Made by a program: the position numbers and the translations under genes. Positions 18,008 through 27,382 of a stretch of DNA of 64,000 nucleotides are shown one piece after another. The stretch is from Brevibacillus daliensis (lineage in GTDB: Bacteria; Bacillota; Bacilli; Brevibacillales; Brevibacillaceae): contig NZ_JAJISB010000025.1 in assembly GCF_021245735.1 (NCBI RefSeq), forward strand, positions 1-64,000, written 5' to 3'. The notes beneath the pieces are model-generated. The model was not told where the DNA came from and made no database searches. It saw nothing but the letters and a program-made list of their open reading frames with translations. The stretch's first letter is position 1. Each line of letters starts with the position of its first letter.

Positions 18008-19378
18008 ATGCAGATTTCAAAGAACCAGCAGTATGATAATTATATTTCTTGGGGGAAACTACTTCCCTTTGTTATTCCTTCTTTAATAGGGATATTGCTA
18101 TTTATTACGCCTGTTTCTTATCAAGGGCAAATCACAATTCCGATTGCGATGCTTTCTAAATGGGCACAAGGTCTGTTACAGGAATATTTGCCGTTACTCG
18201 TCACTATATTAATTACTATTACAGGAATGGGTAGCCTGATTGTAAAGGTACTTCGGCCGGCTCTATTAACCAGGAATCTTTTTTGGGCTTCGTTATTTAA
18301 TGTTTCCCTGTTTTGGGTGACAATCCGTGTTATAGGTATGATCTTGGCATATGCTACTTTTTTCAAAATCGGACCAGAATGGATATGGTCTGATGCAACA
18401 GGTGGTATGCTTTTATACAATTTATTGCCATTGCTGCTAACAGTGTTTTTATTTGCAGGGCTACTAATACCGTTACTACTTAATTTTGGATTATTAGAGT
18501 TTAGCGGGACGATGCTAAAAAAAGTAATGCGTCCGCTGTTTACTCTGCCCGGACGTTCTTCCGTCAACTGCATTACTTCCTGGTTGGGAGATGGAACCAT
18601 TGGTGTACTGCTTACGAGAAAACAATACGATCAAGGCTATTACACGAAGCGGGAAGCGGCAGTAATTAGCACTACTTTCTCTGCCGTATCGATTACATTC
18701 TGTTTTGTTGTTCTCACACAGGTGGGACTAGAGCGGATGTTTGTTCCATTTTATTTGACTGTTACTCTGGCAGGGATTGTTGCGGCCATTATTATGCCGC
18801 GCATTCCTCCACTTTCCAGAAAAAAAGATACTTATCACGAAGGAATTACTCCTAAGATAGAAGAGGAGAACAAGCAAGATCAGCCTTTGTGGAAACAAGG
18901 ATTACAGCAGGCTGTTGAGAAGGCGGACGAGAACAGAAGTCCCGGTGCTTTTGTGAAGGAAGGATTTCACAATGTCCTGGACATGTGGTTAGGGGTAACT
19001 CCCATTATCATGGCAGTTGGAACGATTGCCTTAATCATAGCTGAATATACTCCCTTTTTCGCTTGGTTAGGTACACCGTTTATTCCTATCTTGCAAGTGC
19101 TACAGATTCCAGAAGCAGTAGAGGCATCACAGACGTTGGTTGCTGGTTTTGCCGATATGTTCCTGCCAACTGTGCTAGCTGGTGGAATTGAGAGTGAGTT
19201 GACACGCTTTGTTATTGCCTGCGTCTCTGTGACCCAGTTAATCTATATGTCTGAGGTTGGGGGCGTATTGCTAGGATCTCGCTTACCAGTTACATTGAAA
19301 GATCTGTTGTTAATTTTCCTATTGCGTACCTTGATTACACTACCTATCATTGCCTTGATGGCACATTTATTGTTCTAG
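18008..19378 (+). CDS. YjiH-family nucleoside-recognition (Gate) membrane protein
   Basis: A 456-residue protein with about ten membrane helices. Two halves each carry a Gate-type segment, typical of the YjiH family: residues 185-245 around WLGDGTIGVLLTRKQY, and about 330-400. A charged cytoplasmic loop lies near 275-315. The family is related to spore maturation proteins SpmA/SpmB and to nucleoside transporters, but its substrate is unknown. The ATG follows GAGGAGAGC. It is a single gene with a terminator directly behind. Confidence 0.82.
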   Translation: MQISKNQQYDNYISWGKLLPFVIPSLIGILLFITPVSYQGQITIPIAMLSKWAQGLLQEYLPLLVTILITITGMGSLIVKVLRPALLTRNLFWASLFNVSLFWVTIRVIGMILAYATFFKIGPEWIWSDATGGMLLYNLLPLLLTVFLFAGLLIPLLLNFGLLEFSGTMLKKVMRPLFTLPGRSSVNCITSWLGDGTIGVLLTRKQYDQGYYTKREAAVISTTFSAVSITFCFVVLTQVGLERMFVPFYLTVTLAGIVAAIIMPRIPPLSRKKDTYHEGITPKIEEENKQDQPLWKQGLQQAVEKADENRSPGAFVKEGFHNVLDMWLGVTPIIMAVGTIALIIAEYTPFFAWLGTPFIPILQVLQIPEAVEASQTLVAGFADMFLPTVLAGGIESELTRFVIACVSVTQLIYMSEVGGVLLGSRLPVTLKDLLLIFLLRTLITLPIIALMAHLLF

Positions 19379-19452
19379 GGATAAAAATAGAGGGCTAATA
19401 CAGAACACTTTCTTGTCGAACATGATCGTGTTTACAGATAGAGTTACAATTA

Positions 19453-19495
19453 AAAAGGCGGTGTGCTTCTTGAAAATGAAGCATGCCGTTTTTTT
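19453..19495 (+). terminator. terminator after the YjiH-family gene
   Basis: GGTGTGCTTC pairs with GAAGCATGCC (G-U allowed) across a short loop, with AAAAA before and seven T after. It may act in both directions. Confidence 0.85.
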
Positions 19496-19596
19496 CTATA
19501 GGAGCCAGATGTAGTAAAAAAGGAAGAGAGAGACATTGTTGTGAATCTGTTATAATACCAAAAGAAGATTGTAATGAAGAGAGGATAAGCTACTAT

Positions 19597-21228
19597 ATGG
19601 ACAATAGAATAAAGGGGGACAATCATTTTATAAAGGCTGCCGCTATCTTAGCGATTGCTGGACTGATCTCTAAGATTATGGGTGCTGCCTATAAAATCCC
19701 CTATCAAAACATTACTGGCGATATCGGTATGCATGTGTATGGAACCGTTTATCCACTTTATACCACGTTAATCGCCCTAGCTACTGCCGGATTTCCGCTT
19801 GCTATCTCTAAAATGATTGCTGATCGAACGGCAGTGGGAGATACGAAAGGAATTCAGCAAATTTTTCGTGTATCATCGATTACCTTAGGAATTTTGGGAA
19901 GCGTCTTTTTCCTGATTACCTTTCTGTTTGCACCGATTATTGCTACCATGATGGGAGATAGCAATCTGACTAATCCGCTTAGAGCTATCTCTGTTTCACT
20001 GATATTTGTACCGTTTATTGCTAATATGCGAGGGTATTTCCAAGGGCATCAGAACATGATACCAACGGCTATTTCTCAGGTACTGGAACAACTATTCCGT
20101 GTCATCATCATCATCGTAGGAGCCTATGTGGTCATGAAGGTATATGCAGATCCATACCTTGCCGGATCAATAGCTGTATTTGCTTCTACGCCTGGAGCAA
20201 TCGTTTCTCTGATTGTACTCGGATATTTTTATTACAAACAAAAAAGAATGCAGGTTGCCTTACCTCTTCAAGTTGAAGAATCGTTTGAGGTTGTTCCTGA
20301 TCGCGTGTTGTTTAAGCGTATTTTGAAATTTGCCATTCCAATTTGTCTAGCTTCTCTAGTATTACCGCTAATACCTTTGATTGATAGCTTTACTGTAATT
20401 AACATGCTGACCTATTCATCTGGTATCGCGAATGAGGATGCCATTCTGTTAAAAGGAGCTTTTGATCGTTCTCAGCCGTTGTTACAGTTTGGGACATTTT
20501 TTGCCACTTCTCTTTCATTGGCCATTGTTCCGTCCATTAGTGAAGCGATAGTGAAAAGACAACAAGACCTGATTCATTACCGCACACAAACTGCAATTCG
20601 TCTAACTTTCCTGTTAGGAGCGGCTGCAACGGTAGGATTGGCCATCTTGGCAAAACCAATCAACATCATGCTATTTGGGGATACGAACGGGACGAGTGCG
20701 CTGGCGATTCATGCCTTTGCTATTCTCTTTTCTACACTTGGCATTGTCTCTTCTGGTATTTTGCAAGGGATGGGAAAAGTAAATTTACCACCAAAATATT
20801 TGGTAGCTGGTGTTATTACAAAATTTGCTCTGAATATGGTGTTACTACCTATCTTCGGAATTGCCGGAGCAGCGTTGGCAACCGTATTTGCCTATCTGGT
20901 TCCTACCGTTCTTAACTTGAGAGCGATTGGAACAGAGGCTAAGGTTACGCAGGATGATAAACGTAAATATAGTAAATCCGCTATGGCAGTACTTCTGATG
21001 GGAGTGATTGTTGCAGTAGCGGCAATTGCTCAGTTATACCTGCTTGATCCGATTATTGGTTCAGATCGTATACTTAATATGGTCGTCTCGCTCACTTCTG
21101 TTACAGTAGGGGTTCTCGTATATGGTGTAGCGCTAATTAAACTAGGTGGAATCACGCGTGAAGATATTACGTTTCTACCTAAGTCTGCTAAGATTATTTC
21201 TTTGTTGGAAAAGTTACGTTTGTTATAA
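19597..21228 (+). CDS. MOP-superfamily oligosaccharide flippase (SpoVB/YabM/YtgP-like)
   Basis: A 543-residue, about 14-helix membrane protein of the MATE/Wzx/MurJ fold. It probably flips lipid-linked sugars (lipid II or a spore or wall polysaccharide precursor) across the membrane. GLISKIMGAAYKIPYQN near residue 25 is typical of the Bacillus SpoVB group, and a polysaccharide-synthesis C-terminal domain occupies the second half. The ATG at 19597 (AGAGGAT upstream) is chosen; a longer frame would start inside the preceding terminator. Which paralogue it is (SpoVB, YabM or YtgP/MurJ) cannot be fixed by eye. Confidence 0.86.
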   Translation: MDNRIKGDNHFIKAAAILAIAGLISKIMGAAYKIPYQNITGDIGMHVYGTVYPLYTTLIALATAGFPLAISKMIADRTAVGDTKGIQQIFRVSSITLGILGSVFFLITFLFAPIIATMMGDSNLTNPLRAISVSLIFVPFIANMRGYFQGHQNMIPTAISQVLEQLFRVIIIIVGAYVVMKVYADPYLAGSIAVFASTPGAIVSLIVLGYFYYKQKRMQVALPLQVEESFEVVPDRVLFKRILKFAIPICLASLVLPLIPLIDSFTVINMLTYSSGIANEDAILLKGAFDRSQPLLQFGTFFATSLSLAIVPSISEAIVKRQQDLIHYRTQTAIRLTFLLGAAATVGLAILAKPINIMLFGDTNGTSALAIHAFAILFSTLGIVSSGILQGMGKVNLPPKYLVAGVITKFALNMVLLPIFGIAGAALATVFAYLVPTVLNLRAIGTEAKVTQDDKRKYSKSAMAVLLMGVIVAVAAIAQLYLLDPIIGSDRILNMVVSLTSVTVGVLVYGVALIKLGGITREDITFLPKSAKIISLLEKLRLL

Positions 21229-21319
21229 AATGAGAGTAAGAATATAGGCTGTGATACAGCTATATTAAAAAGTAGTAGATACTATGTTTACTATGAAAAA
21301 AATAAACAGTATGAAAGCC

Positions 21320-21375
21320 AATAAAAAAAGAAAAAGAAGAACACATATTATTCATGTATAGTATGTGTTCTTCTT
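21320..21375 (-). terminator. terminator of the beta-propeller gene
   Basis: A perfect 14-bp stem (AAGAAGAACACATA / TATGTGTTCTTCTT, 21334-21375). On the minus strand it is followed by TTTTCTTTTTTT, so it serves the gene ending at 21447. It may also stop the flippase transcript. Confidence 0.85.
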
Positions 21376-21446
21376 GATTATTTAAGGTTTCTTACGTTTG
21401 AAATTCCTGAAAAGCAAAGGTTCACCTTGTTTGTGTAACAAGCATA

Positions 21447-23345
21447 TTATTTTACCTCGTAATGAAACATTATCGTTTGACCGTTACTTTGTACATGGTA
21501 AAATAATTTTCCCCTTTCCCAGTAGAAGGAATACATACGAGATACCTGCGTATCTGTTAATTGAGAGTGAAGCTTCACTCTCTTTTGATTAGAGAGTTCG
21601 TATACGACTGTTGAAGGCCCAGAAGGATCTTCCAAAGTGAAATCTACTGCGAGTGCCTTCCCATCTGGTTCAACGGTTAGACTGCTTACGACCGGATTCG
21701 TACTTCCATTCACTTCTGTTACATGATCCACTAAAGCAAAAGAATCTGTAGAAATATCGTAAGTAAGGAGGAGAACGGAAGTATTAGTAGTCTCATCAAT
21801 CCTTTGGAGTGAGAGATACATTTTATCCGCATTTGGCTGATAGGCAAGGGATGCAAAGCGATATTTGCCATCACCCAGCCATTCCTGATTAATATCTTTC
21901 ATGGAAAAAAGTTCTTTCTTTTCACTTGTTTGCTTTTGTTGAAGGATAACAGATTCTCCAATATCACCATCTTCAGTAAAAGCAGTAGCTATCCATTGAT
22001 CCTGTTCCATAATTTTTTCGATTTTGTACCCATTCTTGTCAGGGAGTAGCCAGTAACGAGAAGAGGTTACTTGATAGTATGGACGTGCCGTATCTGCTAG
22101 ATATAGTTCTGCATCCACATAATAGGTACCATTTTCCCTTCCCTGCCCAGTGATTTGGAATCCAACGGGGTGAGGATTGGAATAGGTTAAAATATCGTCA
22201 GGTGGGGACACCAATAACGATTTGGCAAAATCATCATCTCGGGTAATCAACGCCTGCAAGTATCGTGTTACCGTATCTTCAGCGGTCATTTTAATAGTCG
22301 TTACATCAATGCGCATGACTTGCTTGAACTCTGGTGAGTCCTGCATACGTTGCTTAATGACATAAATACTGTCGGAATTAGTGTTCCATACAGGATGAGA
22401 ATACTGGAAAACAGGCTCTGTTTTTAGCTGGGTATTCTCTTCTTTAGTTTTTGCTTGCATTGGATTGGTTGTAATTTGTTTCGTTGTTCCTCGCTGCAAA
22501 TCGGCTATCCAGACATTTTCTGCACCGTTAGGCTCTTCTTTTAGATAGGTAACATAGTAACCACTGGGCGAAACCTGTGGTGAGTGACCTTGGTCAATCA
22601 GGCTTTCTTCCTCATTTGAAAGAGTTTTTGTATAGAGCTGATTCTGATGTTCATATACAATGGCATTCATATCTTTTACAAATGAAGGGGAATTGCCCGT
22701 ACCCTGGTGGATTTTTTGTTTGGTCTGTAGATTGTAAAGATAGAGATTTGATTGCTCTCCTGATTGAGACTCACTCAAGAGGATAGTCTGATCATCAACC
22801 CAGTCTGGCTGTGTATATGCAACAGAAGGTGAATCAGACTTCAACAGTTTCGTTGTTTTTCCAGTAGTAAGATCATGCATCAGGATAGTACCATGAGAAG
22901 AAAAAAGGATTTTGTCACCATTTTCGTTTAAACGGAGAGTATCGGCTTCTTCTGATGTGATCAGCTTAAAACCTTTCTGATCATATACATATATCCCTTT
23001 GTCTTTAACTGAAACATATAGCTTGTTATCATGTTCTGCTATTCCTGCCGTATCTCCCATACTTACGTTAAGAAAGGAGAGTTGGTTAGTTATTGTAAGA
23101 GAGGCAGCATCCACGTGAGTTGGTGGCTGCATAACTACACTTGATACGATGAGAGCTATAGTAGCAGCAATCGAAATAGCAGGTAAGGCGAATTTTTTTA
23201 ACCAGGAAGATTTCCTTTTTTTATTTATAGCAGCATGTCCACTTTCAAAAGACTGTCGCAATTTTTTTTGAAATTCTTCATCCACGACTATTAAACTTTT
23301 GTGATGGCGTAGCATTTCTTCCACTTGTTCTTCACGTATATTCAT
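21447..23345 (-). CDS. membrane-anchored beta-propeller protein, likely anti-sigma partner
   Basis: Its 632 residues comprise a cytoplasmic N-terminus (1-52), one membrane helix (about 53-75) and a large outer part built of WD40/TolB-like repeats (LYVSVKDKGIYVYD, ILMHDLTTGKTTKL, NLYLYNLQTK). The ATG overlaps the sigma gene's stop as TAATG, so the pair is translationally coupled; an ATG 18 bases earlier is less well placed. A single-pass protein encoded right behind an ECF sigma factor is typically its anti-sigma factor. That role is inferred, since no zinc-binding HxxxCxxC motif is visible. Confidence 0.8.
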   Translation of the reverse strand: MNIREEQVEEMLRHHKSLIVVDEEFQKKLRQSFESGHAAINKKRKSSWLKKFALPAISIAATIALIVSSVVMQPPTHVDAASLTITNQLSFLNVSMGDTAGIAEHDNKLYVSVKDKGIYVYDQKGFKLITSEEADTLRLNENGDKILFSSHGTILMHDLTTGKTTKLLKSDSPSVAYTQPDWVDDQTILLSESQSGEQSNLYLYNLQTKQKIHQGTGNSPSFVKDMNAIVYEHQNQLYTKTLSNEEESLIDQGHSPQVSPSGYYVTYLKEEPNGAENVWIADLQRGTTKQITTNPMQAKTKEENTQLKTEPVFQYSHPVWNTNSDSIYVIKQRMQDSPEFKQVMRIDVTTIKMTAEDTVTRYLQALITRDDDFAKSLLVSPPDDILTYSNPHPVGFQITGQGRENGTYYVDAELYLADTARPYYQVTSSRYWLLPDKNGYKIEKIMEQDQWIATAFTEDGDIGESVILQQKQTSEKKELFSMKDINQEWLGDGKYRFASLAYQPNADKMYLSLQRIDETTNTSVLLLTYDISTDSFALVDHVTEVNGSTNPVVSSLTVEPDGKALAVDFTLEDPSGPSTVVYELSNQKRVKLHSQLTDTQVSRMYSFYWERGKLFYHVQSNGQTIMFHYEVK

Positions 23346-23842
23346 TACTGTTCCCCCAGGCATTTAGAGAGTAAGATGGATAATTTTTTCTTGATTCTAG
23401 AGGTTTTTGTTCTTACGTTAGCTTCTGACATTCCCAATACTTCACCGACCTCTTTACATTTCATTTCTGAAAAGTAGCGAAGCATTATAATTTCTGCATC
23501 AAGTGAATCGAGATAATTTAATGATTTTTCAATACAAATACGTTCTTCCTGTTGTTGCAAGGAATCTACTTCGATATAAGGAGGGAGCATAAGCTCCAGA
23601 CCATCACCTACACTAACAGGCTTTTTAGCCCTGTAAAAATCAATGACGGTATTATGGGAAATGGTCATTAACCAAGCTTTTCTGTTGACCTCTGATCGAA
23701 GGCCATCAAATTTTTCATATGCTTTTCGAAAAATTTCACTGACAAGGTCTTCTGTATCCCACCTACTTCCTGTTTTTACAAATACATACCGATATACATC
23801 ATGAAAATACTGGTCATAAATATCTAAAAATTTGTCTTTCAC
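23345..23842 (-). CDS. ECF-type RNA polymerase sigma factor
   Basis: A 165-residue sigma-70 group IV factor. Region 2 contains YDQYFHDVYRYVFVKTG and DTEDLVSEIFRKAYEKF. Region 4 has LRYFSEMKCKEVGEVLGMSEANVRTKTSRIKKKL, here quoted in part as MKCKEVGEVLGMSEANVRT. A GTG start at 23842 with AAGGTGG 7 bases upstream is chosen; a frame reaching 23896 lacks a ribosome site. It is coupled to the membrane beta-propeller gene that follows. The stimulus and target genes are unknown. Confidence 0.9.
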   Translation of the reverse strand: MKDKFLDIYDQYFHDVYRYVFVKTGSRWDTEDLVSEIFRKAYEKFDGLRSEVNRKAWLMTISHNTVIDFYRAKKPVSVGDGLELMLPPYIEVDSLQQQEERICIEKSLNYLDSLDAEIIMLRYFSEMKCKEVGEVLGMSEANVRTKTSRIKKKLSILLSKCLGEQ

Positions 23843-23919
23843 ATTGGATCCACCTTTATTCAAATTGCAATCACTATATATAACGAATGAGTTCAATTAA
23901 TGCAACAATATCTATTGAA

Positions 23920-23973
23920 AAAAATTAAACAGAAGCCCCAACCGAGTAAATAGCAGCTCGTCTGGGGCTTCTG
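23920..23973 (-). terminator. terminator of the nitroreductase gene
   Basis: A perfect CAGAAGCCCCA / TGGGGCTTCTG stem (23930-23973) with a 22-base loop. On the minus strand the tail is TTTAATTTTTTT. Confidence 0.88.
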
Positions 23974-24076
23974 TTTATTTAATTCTAGTTCCTTTATCAT
24001 TAAATAGCTAGGGAAACTATCACTTTTTTTATTTTCCTAAAAAGGTAAACTCACCGTACGAAATCTTCAAAACCCC

Positions 24077-24691
24077 TTACAAAAACGTAGCAATCTCATC
24101 TAAAGGAAGTCGTGAAGACCCGTAAGCTGGCGCAGCTGCTTTCCCTAAGGCGATAAGGACGATTGGGAAGATATGATCTGGTAAGTCAAAGTGTTTTGCG
24201 AACTTCACTTTATCGAATCCGCCCATGGTAACAGTATCAAAGCCGCGATCTTTTGCAAGTAGCATGAATTGCATCGATACTAATCCTGCATCAAAGCTGG
24301 CGATGTTTCTCAGTACTTCTACTGGTGCATGAGGATAGGCAGCAGTAGTAGAAGCGATCATACGATCTTTACTTGATTCATCCATATATCCTTCTGCAAC
24401 ATTTTGAGTATAAATTTGTTCTACTTTTTTGTACATTTCTCTATCGCCCAAAACAGCAATAACTGCAGATGAATCCTCTACTTGTGCCTGATTGTTTGCA
24501 ATCTCTCTAAGTTCTTTCTTCACATCCTGATCTTGGATGACGAGAAAACGCCATGGTTGCAAATTGCTGGAGGACGGAGCTGAGATTGCCTGTTGAAGCA
24601 AATCTTCTATTTCTGCTTTATCTACTTTAAAAGATGGATCGTATATACGAACAGAATGTCGATCGTGCATAATTTTTTCTAAATGTGACAT
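24077..24691 (-). CDS. nitroreductase-family oxidoreductase
   Basis: A 204-residue FMN-dependent NAD(P)H oxidoreductase of the NfsB/YdfN group. The phosphate-binding N-terminal motif RHSVRIYDPSF and the FMN-contacting SAPSSSNLQPWRF (residues 40-52) are present, with DTVTMGGFD toward the C-terminus. AAGGAGGATAACATTC precedes the ATG at 24691; the longer frame places this site inside the gene. It is divergent from an hxlR-type regulator, an arrangement known for quinone, electrophile or nitro-compound responses (compare yodB/yodC). The physiological substrate is unknown. Confidence 0.9.
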   Translation of the reverse strand: MSHLEKIMHDRHSVRIYDPSFKVDKAEIEDLLQQAISAPSSSNLQPWRFLVIQDQDVKKELREIANNQAQVEDSSAVIAVLGDREMYKKVEQIYTQNVAEGYMDESSKDRMIASTTAAYPHAPVEVLRNIASFDAGLVSMQFMLLAKDRGFDTVTMGGFDKVKFAKHFDLPDHIFPIVLIALGKAAAPAYGSSRLPLDEIATFL

Positions 24692-24743
24692 GAATGTTAT
24701 CCTCCTTAATATCAAACTAATAAAAAGTAAGTTTTATGAGTAT

Positions 24744-24762
24744 AACTTATCATTAGTAAGTT
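24744..24762. promoter_or_regulatory. candidate HxlR operator
   Basis: A perfect inverted repeat AACTTA-N7-TAAGTT between the divergent nitroreductase and hxlR genes. It overlaps a plausible minus-strand promoter (TTACCA, 18 bp, TATACT). GTAAGTTT half-sites repeat on both sides. Confidence 0.55.
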
Positions 24763-24960
24763 TGGTAAGTCAAATTTTTAACTGTTACTGAACTCATTGA
24801 AATACCATAAAGTTATCTAAGAGGTATATCGGTGCAGTTGAGCATGAAGTAGAGTGGAAGTATGTATGAGTAAATACACAAGAGTCATTCGAGAAACTCA
24901 ATACATGGTGTATGCATGTTATAATTATGATAAGAAGGAAGAGAGCGGAGGCATCATAGT

Positions 24961-25317
24961 ATGAAGACGTCATACTCGTGTGATCAGTTCACACATGTGT
25001 GTAAAGACTTTCATAATACCATTGAATTTATCGGGAAAAGATGGATGGGGATTATTATCTATTCATTAATGTCAGGGCCAAAACGTTTTTATGAGCTCGC
25101 AGAAAGCATTCCAGGGATATCCGACCGGTTATTAACTGAGCGTTTACAAGAATTAGTAGAAGAAGGCTTGGTAACGAAAAGCTATTTGGAAGCATCCATA
25201 AAAAAAGTAGAGTATCAACTAACGCCAAGTGGAGAGGCATTACATGATGTAGTTGTTTCCATTAAGAATTGGATTGAGATTCGGGAATCATTAAACTCGA
25301 AGATTCCGGCAGAATAA
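24961..25317 (+). CDS. HxlR-family winged-helix regulator
   Basis: A 118-residue DNA-binding protein. The HxlR core is complete: the N-terminal Cys-containing start (residues 6 and 14), a helix-turn-helix with FIGKRWMGIIIYSLMSGPKRF (in part) and LAESIPGISDRLLTERLQEL, and the wing VEYQLTPSGEAL. Cys residues near the N-terminus are used for redox sensing in YodB/CatR-type members, so a thiol switch is possible. It probably represses the divergent nitroreductase and itself. GGAGG lies upstream of the ATG. Confidence 0.92.
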   Translation: MKTSYSCDQFTHVCKDFHNTIEFIGKRWMGIIIYSLMSGPKRFYELAESIPGISDRLLTERLQELVEEGLVTKSYLEASIKKVEYQLTPSGEALHDVVVSIKNWIEIRESLNSKIPAE

Positions 25318-25418
25318 AAGTTGAGCTTGTTGCCCCATAGAAAATATGTAGGCGTTATCAAAGCGAAATAAGTAAACGAGTAAGTGAACAAACAGGTAAT
25401 CAAGTAAAAATACAAGCC

Positions 25419-25470
25419 AAAAGACCTCCCAAGTAAACTGGAAACAGTAAAACGAGGAGGGTCTTTATCT
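25419..25470. terminator. bidirectional hairpin between hxlR and the MBL gene
   Basis: AAAGACCTCC pairs with GGAGGGTCTTT (one bulge) across about 26 bases. Tails are TTTATCT on plus and TTTTGG on minus, so both convergent genes may use it. Confidence 0.55.
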
Positions 25471-25471
25471 A

Positions 25472-26383
25472 TTACAATCGCAACGTTTCCCCGAGACTCA
25501 ATACTTTTAACCTGTTCCTATCTAGAGATTGAGTGTTCCAGTTAGCATGTAGCCGATCGAGAGCTTCCTTTGGCGTTTCATCAGCCAGGCGGTATGCGTC
25601 ATAATGCATCGGGATAAAATGGTGTGCATTCAGCTCAGTAAAGCTTTGGACAGCTTGCTCGGGAGTCATGTGCTGTTTTCCCATGAACCATTCGGGCTCA
25701 TAAGAACCAATTGGAATGAGCGCATAATCAATTGAAAAGCGTTCTCCGATCTTGGAGAAATGATTGTGGTACCCGGTATCACCCATGAAATAGATATTCT
25801 TTTCGGCACTCTCCATCATCCATCCACCCCACAGGGATTTATTCAGGTCAAAAAGTGTGCGTCTGGACCAATGGAGGGACGGAATGAATGTGAAGGCAAC
25901 CCCGAGGTGCTCTACCTGTTCCCACCACTCAAATTCTTGTACATTTGTAAATCCTTTACGTAGTAGCTGTTTTTTCAGCCCTTTTGGAACCAAAAATAGC
26001 GGTTCGCCTTTTAGTTTTCGTAAGGAGGCATAATGCAGGTGATCGTAATGATTATGGGAAATGAGTACGACGTCTATAGGAGGGACATGTTCAATAGAAA
26101 CACCGGGGGCAGTTAAACGTTTATCTAACCCCATTCGTGCTGCCCATACCGGATCAGTAATAATAGTAAGACCAGCTAATTGAAGAATAAACGTACAGTG
26201 CCCGACGAAGGTAAGACAATCAGTGTCCCGATTGGAACAGAGAAAATCTCTTTCTACTTGTACTCGCGGTATAACATAGGTAAGGTCTTTATGTTTGTTC
26301 CGTCGCTCCCTTCTCCATCGCAACAGGTCTTTCAAGGATACTTTCTCAACAGAGATAAACTCTTTATCAATCTTATCTTTCAT
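25472..26383 (-). CDS. MBL-fold metallohydrolase (NAPE-PLD/UlaG-like)
   Basis: A 303-residue soluble metallo-beta-lactamase-fold enzyme. Zinc ligands are seen in SHNHYDHLH (residues 109-117), FIPSLHWSRR near 170, the MGDTGYH segment near 200 and PMHYDAY near 258. The GHCTFILQ strand and the RWRRERRNKHKD-like N-terminus resemble the N-acyl-phosphatidylethanolamine phospholipase D group, but many relatives act on other phosphodiesters or lactones. AAAGATAAG precedes the start and no clear partner is adjacent. Confidence 0.85.
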   Translation of the reverse strand: MKDKIDKEFISVEKVSLKDLLRWRRERRNKHKDLTYVIPRVQVERDFLCSNRDTDCLTFVGHCTFILQLAGLTIITDPVWAARMGLDKRLTAPGVSIEHVPPIDVVLISHNHYDHLHYASLRKLKGEPLFLVPKGLKKQLLRKGFTNVQEFEWWEQVEHLGVAFTFIPSLHWSRRTLFDLNKSLWGGWMMESAEKNIYFMGDTGYHNHFSKIGERFSIDYALIPIGSYEPEWFMGKQHMTPEQAVQSFTELNAHHFIPMHYDAYRLADETPKEALDRLHANWNTQSLDRNRLKVLSLGETLRL

Positions 26384-26564
26384 ACAGTATGCTCCCTCAC
26401 GTCAGGCAGAATATTCGATCATAAATACCATTACCTCTTAATACGAAAAAAATTGCTCCTGTGTGTCAACCCAGCCTGTATTTGATCATATTTTTACCCA
26501 TGAAAAATAAATGTAAAGCGTAATGTATGGATGAAAGAGGTTAAGCGAAGTATTATGATCCAAT

Positions 26565-26610
26565 GAAAATATAAAGAAAGCGGATGCCCGAAGAGGACTC
26601 CCGCTTTCAA
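26565..26610 (-). terminator. terminator of the DJ-1/PfpI gene
   Basis: GAAAGCGG / CCGCTTTC stem with a 17-base loop. On the minus strand it continues TTTATATTTTC. Confidence 0.8.
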
Positions 26611-26626
26611 TGTATTAGATAAACAT

Positions 26627-27151
26627 TTATTTTGTTGCTAGAACATCTGCAAATGTTTTTGCATAGGCAGGCAGGTCAGGTGGTCGACGGGAGCCGATGA
26701 TATGTCCATCCACCACTACTTCCTCATCAATCCAGACTGCTCCGGCATTTTCGATGTCATCCTTGATGCCAGGAGTGGAGGTAGTTTTTACTCCTTGTAA
26801 AATCTTTGCTGATGCTAGAACCCAGCCAGCGTGACAGATATGACCAATTGGTTTTTTAGCTTGATCCATTTCTTTTACGAAGGTGAGTACCTCCCCGTAA
26901 CGACGAAGTTTATCTGGCGCCCATCCTCCAGGAACGAGCACACCATCGTAATCTTTTGCCGCTACATCAGACATTGCTTTATCAGAGACGCAAGGTACTC
27001 CATATTTACCTATATAGGTTTCACCAGCCTTCGGTCCGACCAAATGAACGGTAGCTCCTTCCTCACGCAGGCGATAAACGGGATACCATAGCTCTAAATC
27101 CTCGAAATCATGTTCTACAAAGCAAACTACTTTTTTCCCTTGTAAGCGCAT
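26627..27151 (-). CDS. DJ-1/PfpI family protein (YfkM-like)
   Basis: A 174-residue class I glutamine-amidotransferase-fold protein. The nucleophile elbow is GHICHAGWVL, with the Cys near residue 107 followed by His, and the strand VLVPGGWAPDKLR carries the oxyanion loop. The conserved Glu is in the FVEHDFEDLELW start. Members act as general stress proteins, glyoxalases or peptidases; which applies here is open. AAAGGAGG is 12 bases before the ATG at 27151 and abuts another ATG four codons earlier, so the start is uncertain by four residues. Confidence 0.88.
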   Translation of the reverse strand: MRLQGKKVVCFVEHDFEDLELWYPVYRLREEGATVHLVGPKAGETYIGKYGVPCVSDKAMSDVAAKDYDGVLVPGGWAPDKLRRYGEVLTFVKEMDQAKKPIGHICHAGWVLASAKILQGVKTTSTPGIKDDIENAGAVWIDEEVVVDGHIIGSRRPPDLPAYAKTFADVLATK

Positions 27152-27382
27152 AGGTAGCTTCATCCTCCTTTTAGACTTCGCAGTACCTTTCCATTTTCTC
27201 TATCTATTGTAGCATGCAACGTTAGGAAAAGAGACTTTCTGACATTATGTAGAACATCCTTATATAGTAAGGAATAGTTGACAAGATTCATGATTTGTGT
27301 AAGAGTTGGGAATTATCTTATATTTTCATTTAAGCTTAATGTACTTCTTGGTTCATCAAACTGAAAGTTGCGAGGAATGTAT

